From: Candidatus Sulfotelmatobacter sp.
Lineage (GTDB): Bacteria > Acidobacteriota > Terriglobia > Terriglobales > Acidobacteriaceae
NCBI GenBank assembly: GCA_017883385.1
Contig: JADGNQ010000003.1
Coordinates: 62,001 to 126,000, forward strand
Reading direction: 5' to 3'
Length of the DNA stretch: 64,000 bases
Made by a program: the position numbers and the translations under genes. The notes beneath the pieces are model-generated. The model saw nothing but the letters and a program-made list of their open reading frames with translations, searched no databases and was not told the origin of the DNA. The first letter of the stretch is position 1. Each line of letters starts with the position of its first letter. Positions 27,435 to 36,049 of this stretch are shown piece after piece.

Positions 27435-27731
27435 ATGAACACCAATCTGATCGACGCACTTTTCGTTTTCATGCTGGCGGCCTTCATCGGATTCGAGGTC
27501 ATCCGCCACGTCTCACCTCTTCTGCATACGCCGCTCATGTCGCTGACCAATGCCCTCGACGCCATCGCGGTCGTCGGCGCGATTGTGCTGGTGGGCGAGA
27601 AGAAGAGCACATTCGCGACGGTTCTGGGCGTAATCGCCATCATTGCCGCCACCAGCAATGTGGTCGGCGGATTCTTCATCACCGACCGCATGCTAAGGAT
27701 GTTCAAGACCACCCGTCCGGTAAAGAAATAA
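27435..27731 (+). CDS. pntAB: NAD(P) transhydrogenase alpha subunit part 2 (membrane)
   Basis: A 98-residue membrane subunit with three helices (IDALFVFMLAAFIGFEVI, ALDAIAVVGAIVLVGE, FATVLGVIAIIAATSNVVGG) and the family end FFITDRMLRMFK. The start was set at the ATG at 27435 (MNTNLID). The frame extends upstream into repeat sequence. The beta-subunit gene starts 14 bases after it, so the two are co-transcribed. Confidence 0.92.
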   Translation: MNTNLIDALFVFMLAAFIGFEVIRHVSPLLHTPLMSLTNALDAIAVVGAIVLVGEKKSTFATVLGVIAIIAATSNVVGGFFITDRMLRMFKTTRPVKK

Positions 27732-27744
27732 CTGAGCTGAAATC

Positions 27745-29136
27745 ATGACCGAGTTTGCCGGAAGCCAGTACATCATCGAGATCGTCTACCTCATCGCCAG
27801 CGCGCTGTTCATTCTCTCGCTGAAGTGGATGAGTTCTCCCACCACGGCGCGCCACGGCATTCTGGCGGGCGAAATCGGCATGGTGCTGGCCATCGCTGGC
27901 ACCCTGCTCCACCACGGCATCATCGACTACAAGTGGATCGTCGTCGGCTTGGTGCTGGGCAGTGGCATCGGTATCCCTCTCGGCATGGTGCAGATGACAG
28001 CCGTCCCGCAGCGGACCGCACTCAGCCACGCCTTCGGCGCACTCTGCGTGACGCTGGTCGGAACTGCTGAGTTTTATCTGGGAACACGAAACGATTCGAA
28101 GTTCACGCTCGCCGTACTTTGCGCGGAAGTCATTCTCGGTGGCCTGACCTTTACCGGCAGCCTGATGGCGGCAGGCAAGCTGCAGGAAATCCTGCCCCAG
28201 CGCCCCATCACGTACAAGGGCCAGAATCTAGTCAACCTCCTGTTATTCGTAGTGGCTGTCGGAAGCGCGGTCTACCTCGTGCTGCATCCCGCAGCGAAGC
28301 CGTTCTTCCCGCTGATCGTGGGTGTCTCCCTGATTTTCGGGATTCTCCTCGTGATCCCGATCGGCGGCGCCGACATGCCAACGGTGATCTCGCTGTTGAA
28401 TTCCTACGCCGGACTCTCCGCCGCGGCCATGGGATTCGTGCTCCAGAACAAACTGCTGATCATCGCCGGCGCCCTCGACGGATCCTCCGGCCTCATCCTC
28501 TCCATCATTATGTCGAAGGCAATGAACCGTTCGTTCACCAACGTGCTCTTCGGAGCCTTCGGCCAAGTACAAGCGTCCGCCGCAGCCGGGCAAGAAGCGA
28601 AGCCCGTGCGCAGCGCCACACCAGAAGAGGCCGCCGCGATTCTGGCCGCCGCCAACAAGGTTGTGATCGTCCCTGGCTACGGCATGGCGGTAGCGCAGGC
28701 GCAGCACAAAGTCCGCGAACTCTACGACATGCTCACCAAAAAAGGAGTCGAGGTTCGCTTTGCCATCCACCCGGTCGCCGGACGCATGCCTGGCCACATG
28801 AACGTGCTGCTCGCCGAAGCTGACATCCCCTACGACCGCCTCATCGAAATGGACGAGATCAACGGCGACTTCCCACAAACCGACGTCGCCCTCATCATCG
28901 GCGCCAACGACGTGACCAACCCCGCCGCCCGCACCGATCAGTCGAGCCCGATCTTCGGCATGCCCATCCTCGACGTGGACAAAGCCCACACCGTCATGGT
29001 CATCAAGCGCAGTATGAGCCCAGGCTTCGCCGGCATCGACAACCCGCTGTATTACCTCGACCGAACGCTCATGCTGTTCGGCGACGCAAAACAGTTTGTC
29101 GGCGGGATCGTGCGCGAGTTGGGCGGCGGGCGCTAA
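27745..29136 (+). CDS. pntB: NAD(P) transhydrogenase beta subunit
   Basis: The 463-residue beta subunit. The N-terminal half has about nine membrane helices forming the proton channel (LVGTAEFYLGTRNDSKFTLA, GGADMPTVISLLNSYAGLSA). The C-terminal dIII domain binds NADP (KVVIVPGYGMAVAQAQHKVR, FAIHPVAGRMPGHMNVLLAE, GANDVTNPAARTDQSSPIFG, VIKRSMSPGFAGIDNPLYY). With PntAA and PntAB it couples proton flow to NADPH formation. Confidence 0.95.
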   Translation: MTEFAGSQYIIEIVYLIASALFILSLKWMSSPTTARHGILAGEIGMVLAIAGTLLHHGIIDYKWIVVGLVLGSGIGIPLGMVQMTAVPQRTALSHAFGALCVTLVGTAEFYLGTRNDSKFTLAVLCAEVILGGLTFTGSLMAAGKLQEILPQRPITYKGQNLVNLLLFVVAVGSAVYLVLHPAAKPFFPLIVGVSLIFGILLVIPIGGADMPTVISLLNSYAGLSAAAMGFVLQNKLLIIAGALDGSSGLILSIIMSKAMNRSFTNVLFGAFGQVQASAAAGQEAKPVRSATPEEAAAILAAANKVVIVPGYGMAVAQAQHKVRELYDMLTKKGVEVRFAIHPVAGRMPGHMNVLLAEADIPYDRLIEMDEINGDFPQTDVALIIGANDVTNPAARTDQSSPIFGMPILDVDKAHTVMVIKRSMSPGFAGIDNPLYYLDRTLMLFGDAKQFVGGIVRELGGGR

Positions 29137-29151
29137 ACACTCTCTGCAGAG

Positions 29152-30081
29152 CTATTCGTCACCCCGCAGCAATATCTCGTGGAACCGCAGATAGATGTTC
29201 CCGGTCTGGGCGGCATGTCGCTTCTTCCTAAGCAAAAGACTGACGAAGTCGATCCTCTCTTCTAAGACAGCCATCAAGTCTGCGCCATCCATCAGAATTA
29301 CAACGGCTCCTCCGGAAGAGTGTGCATCAACTCCGTCCTGCGAAAAGCTGTTAATCGAGAGGAAGACGCCCAGAGTGTTCTCTAGCTTTCGGCGCACTTT
29401 GGCAGCGAATGAGTCTAGGCTAGCGGCATTGACAGGTTCTTGCTGCCATTTCGCCTCGAAAAGATAATCTGTGCCTTCAAGGGCGAAAGCTCCGTCTATC
29501 TGTTCGCCAGTGTTTCGGAAGGATGCTTTGGGGTCCAGATCGAACAACTCAAACAAGTCATACATTACCTTTTCGAGTTCGAAGCCTCGGGCCTGGAGGT
29601 TGGTAGACATAACGAGCGCCATATAGCGCTGTTTAATGTCCTCCAGTTTCAGTCGCACGGCAGCGTTCGCTTGGAGTTTCTCAGCCGCACGTTTCTGGCG
29701 CTCTGCGAGATCGTCCCGTTCCTTCTTTACTTGGTCATGCGGCTCGACCAGACGCTTCAGTTGAAGCACAGCCGTCCGGGCGCGCTCAGCCTTTTCGGCG
29801 CCACCATCAAGCTGCTCTAAATGGCCGAACGTAGTGACAGCACAGACTTCGTGGCAGAGCCGCGTGAGGTCACCGACGTGCATATCTTGGTTTCTTGTGA
29901 GGTAATCGACAAGATCTGAGACGATCTGGCGCTTGTAATTGTCCCAATTCAGGGTGCTAAGGACAGCAGCGTTCGATAAACACTGCTGAAGAAAGCTGCG
30001 AAGGTCAGCCTTGTACCAATAGACCGCACATAGCGCCTCCTTCAGCGCCACTGTGGCCGCCGGCGAGAGTCTCTTTGCCAT
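29152..30081 (-). CDS. PD-(D/E)XK restriction endonuclease-like protein
   Basis: A 309-residue protein. The N-terminal helical domain (about 5-90, LKEALCAVYWYKADLRSFLQ, WDNYKRQIVSDLVDYL) is one I recognise only loosely from restriction-type proteins. A coiled segment spans about 90-150. The C-terminal domain looks Mrr-like, with Asp196 (GEQIDGAF) and Glu209-x-Lys211 (LFEAKW) forming a PD-(D/E)XK core, then GVFLSINSFS and VVILMDGADL. It is probably a type IV-like or stand-alone nuclease. No methylase gene is adjacent. It is divergent from a DUF433 gene. Confidence 0.7.
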   Translation of the reverse strand: MAKRLSPAATVALKEALCAVYWYKADLRSFLQQCLSNAAVLSTLNWDNYKRQIVSDLVDYLTRNQDMHVGDLTRLCHEVCAVTTFGHLEQLDGGAEKAERARTAVLQLKRLVEPHDQVKKERDDLAERQKRAAEKLQANAAVRLKLEDIKQRYMALVMSTNLQARGFELEKVMYDLFELFDLDPKASFRNTGEQIDGAFALEGTDYLFEAKWQQEPVNAASLDSFAAKVRRKLENTLGVFLSINSFSQDGVDAHSSGGAVVILMDGADLMAVLEERIDFVSLLLRKKRHAAQTGNIYLRFHEILLRGDE

Positions 30082-30174
30082 GCGCGCCCCTCCGTACGTG
30101 AGTATAAGCGGACTCGCCGGACTAGTCTTCGGTCAAAACCTCGGAGTAAACTTTAGCGGTTGGAGGTCGAAACG

Positions 30175-30492
30175 ATGGCGTCATCAAGCAATGTGATCAC
30201 GCGGGACCCCGAAGTGCTCGGCGGTGCGCCCGTTTTTCGAGGCACGCGGGTTCCTTTCCAAGGCCTACTTGACTACCTACAAGGCGGACAAACGATGGAC
30301 GAGTTCCTTGATGACTTCCCATCCGTGACCCGCGAAGCCGCAGTTGATGCCCTCGAGTACGCCAAGTCGCTAGTTGTCGACGACACTCGTCTTGTTGAGG
30401 CAGTCAATCTCGGATTGGCAGCAGCCGAGCGGCGAGACCTCATAGAGCACGAGGAAGTGGGAAAGAAGCTGAAGGAGATATTGCGCCCTTGA
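30175..30492 (+). CDS. DUF433 antitoxin-like protein
   Basis: A 105-residue protein. The DUF433 domain (about 7-70: VITRDPEVLGGAPVFRGTRV, DYLQGGQTMDEFLDDFPSVT, REAAVDALEYA) is a small helix-turn-helix fold usually encoded just before a PIN-like (DUF5615) toxin. GGAGG at 30162 sets the ATG at 30175. The C-terminal 40 residues extend beyond the usual domain. No toxin gene follows, only a 14-codon frame that overlaps the stop. Confidence 0.85.
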   Translation: MASSSNVITRDPEVLGGAPVFRGTRVPFQGLLDYLQGGQTMDEFLDDFPSVTREAAVDALEYAKSLVVDDTRLVEAVNLGLAAAERRDLIEHEEVGKKLKEILRP

Positions 30493-30536
30493 TGCGCGTG
30501 AGTTGGACCACTGCAGCTATCCTTCCAAAGTGGTAA
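30492..30536 (+). pseudogene. Possible truncated toxin start after the DUF433 gene
   Basis: An ATG overlaps the DUF433 stop (TGATG), the usual place for the partner toxin. It reads only MRVSWTTAAILPKW before a stop. MRV is how many DUF5615 toxins begin, so this could be a relic, but 14 codons prove nothing. Confidence 0.25.
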
Positions 30537-30549
30537 ATTCTCTTACACC

Positions 30550-32583
30550 ATGCGAAACCTGCTGATTGTACTGGCATTTCTTTCGTCTGCACTCTTCGCC
30601 GTCGCCCAATCCCAACCTCAACTCAACCTGATGCCCATGCCCGCCAACGTGCAGCCTGGCACAGGCCAACTGCCGATCACGCAATCGTTCTCCGTCGCCG
30701 TCACCGGAAGTCACGATGCTTCGCTGGACAGCGAAGTTCAACGCTTCGTGGCACAACTTTCCCGGCAAACGGGGATCCCGTTCCGTCCCAAGTCCGGCGC
30801 AGCTCCCACGCTGCAAATCCACGCCGACCACGGCCGCCAAGCCGTCCAAAAACTCGGCGAAGATGAATCCTACGAACTGACCATCGCCGACTCCGGCGCG
30901 AACCTAACCGCGCCAACGTCGCTCGGCATCCTGCGCGGCCTGCAGACATTTCTCCAGCTCGTCGAAATCGCTCCCACCGGATTCGCCGCCCCCGCCGTTA
31001 CCATCAAAGATCAGCCCCGGTTCCCCTGGCGCGGCACGCTCATCGACGTCAGCCGCCACTTCATTCCCATCGATGTCCTCAAACGCAACCTCGATGGAAT
31101 GGCCGCCGTAAAGTTGAATGTCCTGCACTGGCATCTTTCCGACGACCAGGGCTTCCGCGTCGAGAGCAAGGTATTTCCCAAGCTGACCGGGATGGGATCG
31201 GACGGCATGTTCTACACGCAGGGAGAAATCCGCGACGTGATCGCTTACGCGCATGATCGCGGCATCCGCGTGATCCCCGAGTTCGACATCCCCGGCCACA
31301 GCCGCTCGTGGTTCCTCGGATATCCCGACTTGTCCAGCGGGTCCGGCCCGTACACGCTGGAAGGCGGCGGCATCGACCCGATCATCGATGCCACGCGCGA
31401 GTCGACCTACAAGTTTCTCGAGAAGTTCATCGCCGAAATGGCCAAGCTCTTCCCCGATGCCTATTTCCACATTGGAGGCGACGAAGTCGACGGCAAGCAG
31501 TGGGACGCCAATCCGCAAATTCAGACGTTCATCCACGCTCACGGCATGAAAAACAATCAGGACCTGCAGGCCTACTTCAACCAGCGCCTGCAGAAGATCC
31601 TCGCCAAGAACCACAAAACGATGGTCGGCTGGGACGAAATCCTGCACCCTGATTTGCCGAAGACAATCATCGTGCAGTCGTGGCGCGGGCAGCAATCGCT
31701 GGCGGCGGCGGCGAAACAGGGCTATAGCGGCCTACTTTCGTTCGGATACTACCTCGACCTGATGTGGCCGGCGGCGCGTCACTATGCCATCGACCCCATG
31801 AGTGACGCAGCCGCAACTCTGACTCCGGAAGAGAAGCGCCTCGTCCTCGGCGGCGAGTCTTGCCAGTGGGCGGAGTGGCTCACTCCCGAAAACATCGATT
31901 CACACATCTGGCCGCGCAATGCGGTAGTGGCCGAGCGCCTGTGGTCTCCGCAGCAGGTCACAGACGTCGCCTCAATGTACACGCGGATGAACGCCGTGAG
32001 CCTCGACCTCGAATTTCTGGGCCTGACTCACCGCTCCGCGCGCATGCACATGCTGCATCGCATGGCAGGGAATGCCGATATTACGCCGCTCCGCCTGCTC
32101 GCCGATGTTGTCGAACCGGTCAAGGATTACAACCGCTGGAGCGACGCGAAAGGGCCCATCGACTTCCACGCCCCCCTCACGCGCATGATCGATGCTGTCT
32201 ATCCAGAGAGCGACACGGCACGGCATTTCAGCGATCTTGTGAAGACTTACGTTCAGAGCGGCTACAAAGACCAGGCCGCCGAAGCGCAGATTCGCATGTG
32301 GCTCGCCTCTTGGCGGGACAACGATGCCAGACTGCATCCGTTGCTCGACCAAACGTTTCTTCTTCAGGAAGACGCGCCTGTATCCCAGGATCTTTCCGCG
32401 CTCGGTGCTGCCGGTCTGCAGGCACTCGACTATCTCGATAAAGCCCAGCCTGCGCCGGATTCATGGAAGACGCAGCAACTTGCCTTGATCGAGCAAGCCA
32501 AGAAGCCGAAGGCCGACCTGCTTCTCATGGTAGTCGCGCCGGTGCAGCAGTTGGTCGAAGCCAGCGCGGCGCAGCACAACTGA
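30550..32583 (+). CDS. Exported GH20 beta-N-acetylhexosaminidase
   Basis: A 677-residue exported glycosidase with a signal peptide (MRNLLIVLAFLSSALFAVAQ). The GH20b-type N-terminal domain (about 25-150) precedes the catalytic barrel (about 155-500). RGTLIDVSRHFIPIDVLKRN, NVLHWHLSDDQGFRVES and HIGGDEVDG are present, and Asp311-Glu312 is the substrate-assisted catalytic pair. A C-terminal helical region follows. It releases N-acetylhexosamines from chitin-like, wall or glycan substrates. The ROK kinases in the window could phosphorylate sugars of this kind, but no operon links them. Confidence 0.93.
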   Translation: MRNLLIVLAFLSSALFAVAQSQPQLNLMPMPANVQPGTGQLPITQSFSVAVTGSHDASLDSEVQRFVAQLSRQTGIPFRPKSGAAPTLQIHADHGRQAVQKLGEDESYELTIADSGANLTAPTSLGILRGLQTFLQLVEIAPTGFAAPAVTIKDQPRFPWRGTLIDVSRHFIPIDVLKRNLDGMAAVKLNVLHWHLSDDQGFRVESKVFPKLTGMGSDGMFYTQGEIRDVIAYAHDRGIRVIPEFDIPGHSRSWFLGYPDLSSGSGPYTLEGGGIDPIIDATRESTYKFLEKFIAEMAKLFPDAYFHIGGDEVDGKQWDANPQIQTFIHAHGMKNNQDLQAYFNQRLQKILAKNHKTMVGWDEILHPDLPKTIIVQSWRGQQSLAAAAKQGYSGLLSFGYYLDLMWPAARHYAIDPMSDAAATLTPEEKRLVLGGESCQWAEWLTPENIDSHIWPRNAVVAERLWSPQQVTDVASMYTRMNAVSLDLEFLGLTHRSARMHMLHRMAGNADITPLRLLADVVEPVKDYNRWSDAKGPIDFHAPLTRMIDAVYPESDTARHFSDLVKTYVQSGYKDQAAEAQIRMWLASWRDNDARLHPLLDQTFLLQEDAPVSQDLSALGAAGLQALDYLDKAQPAPDSWKTQQLALIEQAKKPKADLLLMVVAPVQQLVEASAAQHN

Positions 32584-32604
32584 GTCTCACGACAACCGCG
32601 GCTG

Positions 32605-32625
32605 CCCGGGATCAGGGAACCCGGG
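32605..32625. terminator. GC-rich hairpin between convergent genes
   Basis: CCCGGG repeated around a 9-base loop, between the convergent hexosaminidase and GloVer genes. A 6-bp stem without a T-run makes it a weak candidate. Confidence 0.3.
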
Positions 32626-32795
32626 TCCACTGTTCGATGTAAAGTTCGTCCCGAAGGGGTCAGTCGCGGTGCCGGAGTCGATCGCGATCTCAAAGATGTA
32701 GGTGAGTTACTCGACAAACAAATCAGCCCTGGCGAGTCGCGCTTCCGTCCAATCGCAAGCGCCATCTCGCCAGAGCATGATTTTCGATCAGCCTC

Positions 32796-34025
32796 TTACG
32801 GTGTGAACTTGTAGATTGCTCCGTCGTTGCTGCTGCCCCCGTGGACGGTCGCACCATAGAAGTTTCCCGCCAGGTCGGAGACCATTCCGTTGTAGGCAAA
32901 GCCTGGGTTCGGAGCGCCCGGGAAGCGATAGGCAACACTCTCCGTCCACTTGCCGTCCGCTCCCCGCACCATTCTGAAGATGACGCCGCAGCTACAGCTC
33001 GCCGAGCCTCCGTCGCTGGTGGTCCCGTACAGATTCCCTGCCGCATCCGAAACCAGGCTGCTGATTGGGCTGGCTCCGTCCGAACCTCCTTTGAAGCTGT
33101 AGAGCACCCTCTCGGTCCAAACTCCATTGTGGTGCGTGAGCCTGTAGACCGTGCCCAAGTCGTTGGCTCCGGCGTAGTAAGTGGTTCCGTACAGAACCCC
33201 GTGTTTGTCGATAACCAAGCCGCCATAGGGCGATGCCCCATCCGGCGAATCCTTGAAGGCGTAGAGAGTCGTGAATTGCCACTGGCCATTCACGGGAGAG
33301 ATTTCGTACACCGTGCCGAATCCGTTCACGCCGCCCACCGTGCACACGCCGAAGAGATTTCCCGCAGGGCTCACGAGAAGCCGGCCGGCGGATCCCCCAG
33401 CACCATCCACCCCGCCCGTGAAGGTGTGCAGCACGCTAAAGGTCCAACCCCCACTCCCGTCCGGCCTCAGTTGGTACACAACGCCCACTCCGTTTGCCCC
33501 GCCAGTGGGAGTCGTGCCATAGAGATTGCCGTGCTTGTCGAAGGCGACCGGACTGCCGACTCCCGACCCATCGTCGCCTGTAAAGGTGTGAATCACACTT
33601 TGGGTCCAGGTTCCGCCCACGTTCGCCAGCATGAAAACCACACCACACCCACCCTCGCACGATCCCCCGCCGCCCGTGACTGCCGTCCCGTAAAGATTGC
33701 CCTGCGCGTCGAGCGTGACGCCCTTGTACGGCTCTCCTCCATCCGCTCCGCCGGTGAAGTTGTACAGCACGGTGTGGACACCCGCGGGCGTGACTTGGAA
33801 GACCGTGCCACCCCCGAAGGTTCCGCCCTGCACCGAAGTGCCGTAGAGATTGCCCACGCCGTCGGCCGCCAATTCAGTGTCGGTGTACTCGCCGTCGCCG
33901 TTGCCGGCGAAGCTGTACGTCACCTTGGTTGTGCTTGCCGCCCAGGCGGCCGTTGCCAGCAACGCGGCTGCCGCACCCATGGCCAGAATGCTGTTTGCAG
34001 AACGCAAGACTCTCGTGCTCCCCAT
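32796..34025 (-). CDS. Exported GloVer-repeat (TIGR03803) protein
   Basis: A 409-residue exported protein with a signal peptide (SANSILAMGAAAALLATAAW). The mature part is made of about ten repeats of the GloVer type, with GNLYGTSVQGGTFGGGTVFQ, GNLYGTTPTGGANGVGVVYQ and similar units, which form a beta-propeller-like fold. The family is abundant in Acidobacteria. Function unknown, probably cell-surface. No C-terminal anchor is seen. GGAGGGG precedes the ATG at 34025. Confidence 0.9.
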   Translation of the reverse strand: MGSTRVLRSANSILAMGAAAALLATAAWAASTTKVTYSFAGNGDGEYTDTELAADGVGNLYGTSVQGGTFGGGTVFQVTPAGVHTVLYNFTGGADGGEPYKGVTLDAQGNLYGTAVTGGGGSCEGGCGVVFMLANVGGTWTQSVIHTFTGDDGSGVGSPVAFDKHGNLYGTTPTGGANGVGVVYQLRPDGSGGWTFSVLHTFTGGVDGAGGSAGRLLVSPAGNLFGVCTVGGVNGFGTVYEISPVNGQWQFTTLYAFKDSPDGASPYGGLVIDKHGVLYGTTYYAGANDLGTVYRLTHHNGVWTERVLYSFKGGSDGASPISSLVSDAAGNLYGTTSDGGSASCSCGVIFRMVRGADGKWTESVAYRFPGAPNPGFAYNGMVSDLAGNFYGATVHGGSSNDGAIYKFTP

Positions 34026-34240
34026 AGCCCCTCCACAAAAAAGATCCCGTTGGATTGAAAACAGGCTACGTCACCGGTAGCGGGCTATCACTGTACCACC
34101 GAAATCCCGCGAACGCACGTCGTTGACCTCGGGGTCGATCCCCTGGGCCGTGCAAATGGCGGCATGATATTCTATTAACTCCAGCTGCGCACCGTCTTGG
34201 CGGAATTCCCCGCAGTTCCTGAAGAAGTTACAAAGAAGCC

Positions 34241-35875
34241 ATGCTTTCAGTCACCAATGTGTCCATGCGCTACGGCGCCAAAGTACTGTTCGACGAAGTC
34301 TCCACGGCGTTTACGCCGGGTAAGCGCTATGGCCTGACCGGGCCCAACGGCGCCGGCAAATCGACATTCATGAACCTGCTCAGCGGCGAACTCGAGCCGC
34401 AAAAGGGCACGGTCGTCCGTCCCCGCAAGCTGGGCGTATTAAGCCAGGACCAGTTTGCCTTCGACGCCCATTCCGCGATCGACACCGTCATCATGGGCAA
34501 CAAGCGCCTATGGGCGGCCATGCAGGAACGCGACGCCATCTACGAAAAGCCCGAGATTACTGACGCCGATGGCATGAAGCTCGGCGAACTCGAAGGCATT
34601 GTCGGCGAAGAAGACGGCTACACCGCCGAGAGCGACGCCTCCATCCTGCTGCAAGGCCTCGACATTCCCGACGAGCTGCACACGCGCAAGATGGGCGAGC
34701 TACAGGGCGGACAGAAAGTCCGCGTCCTTCTGGCCCAGGCCCTGTTCGGGCATCCCCAGGCTCTGCTCCTCGACGAGCCCACGAACCACCTCGACTTGGA
34801 TTCGATCCACTGGTTGCAGGGATTTCTGAACGTCTACGACGGCGTCGTCATCGCGATCTCGCACGATCGCCACTTCCTCAACAGCATCTGCACCCACATC
34901 GCCGACATTGACTACGAGACCATCATCACTTACACCGGCAGCTACGACGACATGGTTGTGGCCAAAACGCAGGTCCGGTCGCAGATCGAGTCCCAGAACG
35001 CGCAGCGCGAAAAGAAGATCTCGCAGTTGAACGAGTTCATCGCGCGTTTCGCCGCCGGCACCCGGTCGAGCCAGGTGCAGTCGCGGCGCAAAGAAGTCGA
35101 ACGCCTGCAGGTGACCGAGCTGGCCAGGTCCAACATCCAGCGCCCGTTCATCAAATTCGAGCAAAAACGCCCGTCGGGCAAGCACATTCTGGAAGTCGAG
35201 CATCTAGGCAAGGCGTACGGCGAGAAGCAGGTCATTCACGATTTCACCGCCAGCATCATTCGCGGCGAAAGAATCGCGCTCATGGGGCGTAACGGTGCAG
35301 GGAAGACTACGCTGCTCAACGCGCTGCTGGCAAATTCTCCGACGACGCCCGAAGCCGAACTGCGCAAGACCAGTGGCTATGACGGTACCTTCGTCGACTC
35401 CGGGAAGGTCATCTGGGGACACGAAGCATCGATTGGCTACTTCGCGCAGGATCACCGCAGCCTGATCGCCGGTGGCATGACTGCGATCGACTGGCTGCAT
35501 CAATGGGACGGCGCCGCCGTCAACGAGGAACTGCGCGGAATCCTCGGGCAAATGCTGTTTGCCCGCGAAGAAGCGACCAAGTCCACCAGCGTCCTCTCCG
35601 GCGGCGAAGCGGCGCGCCTCCTCTTCTGTAAGCTGATGCTCCAGAAGCCGAACGTGCTCGTGCTGGACGAGCCTACGAACCATCTGGACCTCGAATCCAT
35701 CAACGCGCTGAACATCGCCTTGCAGCGTTATCACGGGACAGTTTTCCTCGTCACCCATGATCACGATCTGATTGACGAAGTCGCCACGCGCATCTGGCAC
35801 TTCGAAAGCGACCACAAAATTACAGACTTCAAGGGCACCTACGAGGACTACCAGGCGGCTGTGGTCGCGGTCTAG
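34241..35875 (+). CDS. ABC-F family ATPase (YbiT-like)
   Basis: A 544-residue soluble protein with two ATPase domains and no membrane part. Walker A sites are GPNGAGKS and GRNGAGKT. Signatures are LQGGQKVRVLLAQAL and LSGGEAARLLFCKL. Walker B sites are ALLLDEPTNHLDLDSIHWL and VLVLDEPTNHLDLESINAL. The linker between the domains (about 240-305) is the P-site-tRNA interaction motif region. ABC-F proteins act on the ribosome. The YbiT type is a translation factor more often than a resistance protein. The LQGGQ signature departs from LSGGQ. Confidence 0.92.
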   Translation: MLSVTNVSMRYGAKVLFDEVSTAFTPGKRYGLTGPNGAGKSTFMNLLSGELEPQKGTVVRPRKLGVLSQDQFAFDAHSAIDTVIMGNKRLWAAMQERDAIYEKPEITDADGMKLGELEGIVGEEDGYTAESDASILLQGLDIPDELHTRKMGELQGGQKVRVLLAQALFGHPQALLLDEPTNHLDLDSIHWLQGFLNVYDGVVIAISHDRHFLNSICTHIADIDYETIITYTGSYDDMVVAKTQVRSQIESQNAQREKKISQLNEFIARFAAGTRSSQVQSRRKEVERLQVTELARSNIQRPFIKFEQKRPSGKHILEVEHLGKAYGEKQVIHDFTASIIRGERIALMGRNGAGKTTLLNALLANSPTTPEAELRKTSGYDGTFVDSGKVIWGHEASIGYFAQDHRSLIAGGMTAIDWLHQWDGAAVNEELRGILGQMLFAREEATKSTSVLSGGEAARLLFCKLMLQKPNVLVLDEPTNHLDLESINALNIALQRYHGTVFLVTHDHDLIDEVATRIWHFESDHKITDFKGTYEDYQAAVVAV

Positions 35876-36049
35876 GTTCCGGCGAGAGCGAGACGAATGC
35901 CGGGATGATGCCGAAGAGCGCATTGCACCATTCCCGCTGCATGTGAATCAGCCAGGTTCTCCACAGGTTTCCACACCATTTGCAGTTGCGTTTGTTGACG
36001 CAAGTTCACGATAATAGATCCGGACGCTCTTGCGCGTGCCGCGGGAGCG

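Noticed and set aside
29152-30492. Complete restriction-modification system
   Set aside because: No methyltransferase or specificity subunit is encoded nearby. Only the nuclease-like and DUF433 genes are present.
32841-34058. 405-codon plus-strand frame
   Set aside because: It is fully antisense to the GloVer-repeat gene, whose signal peptide and repeats are clear. A GC-rich shadow.
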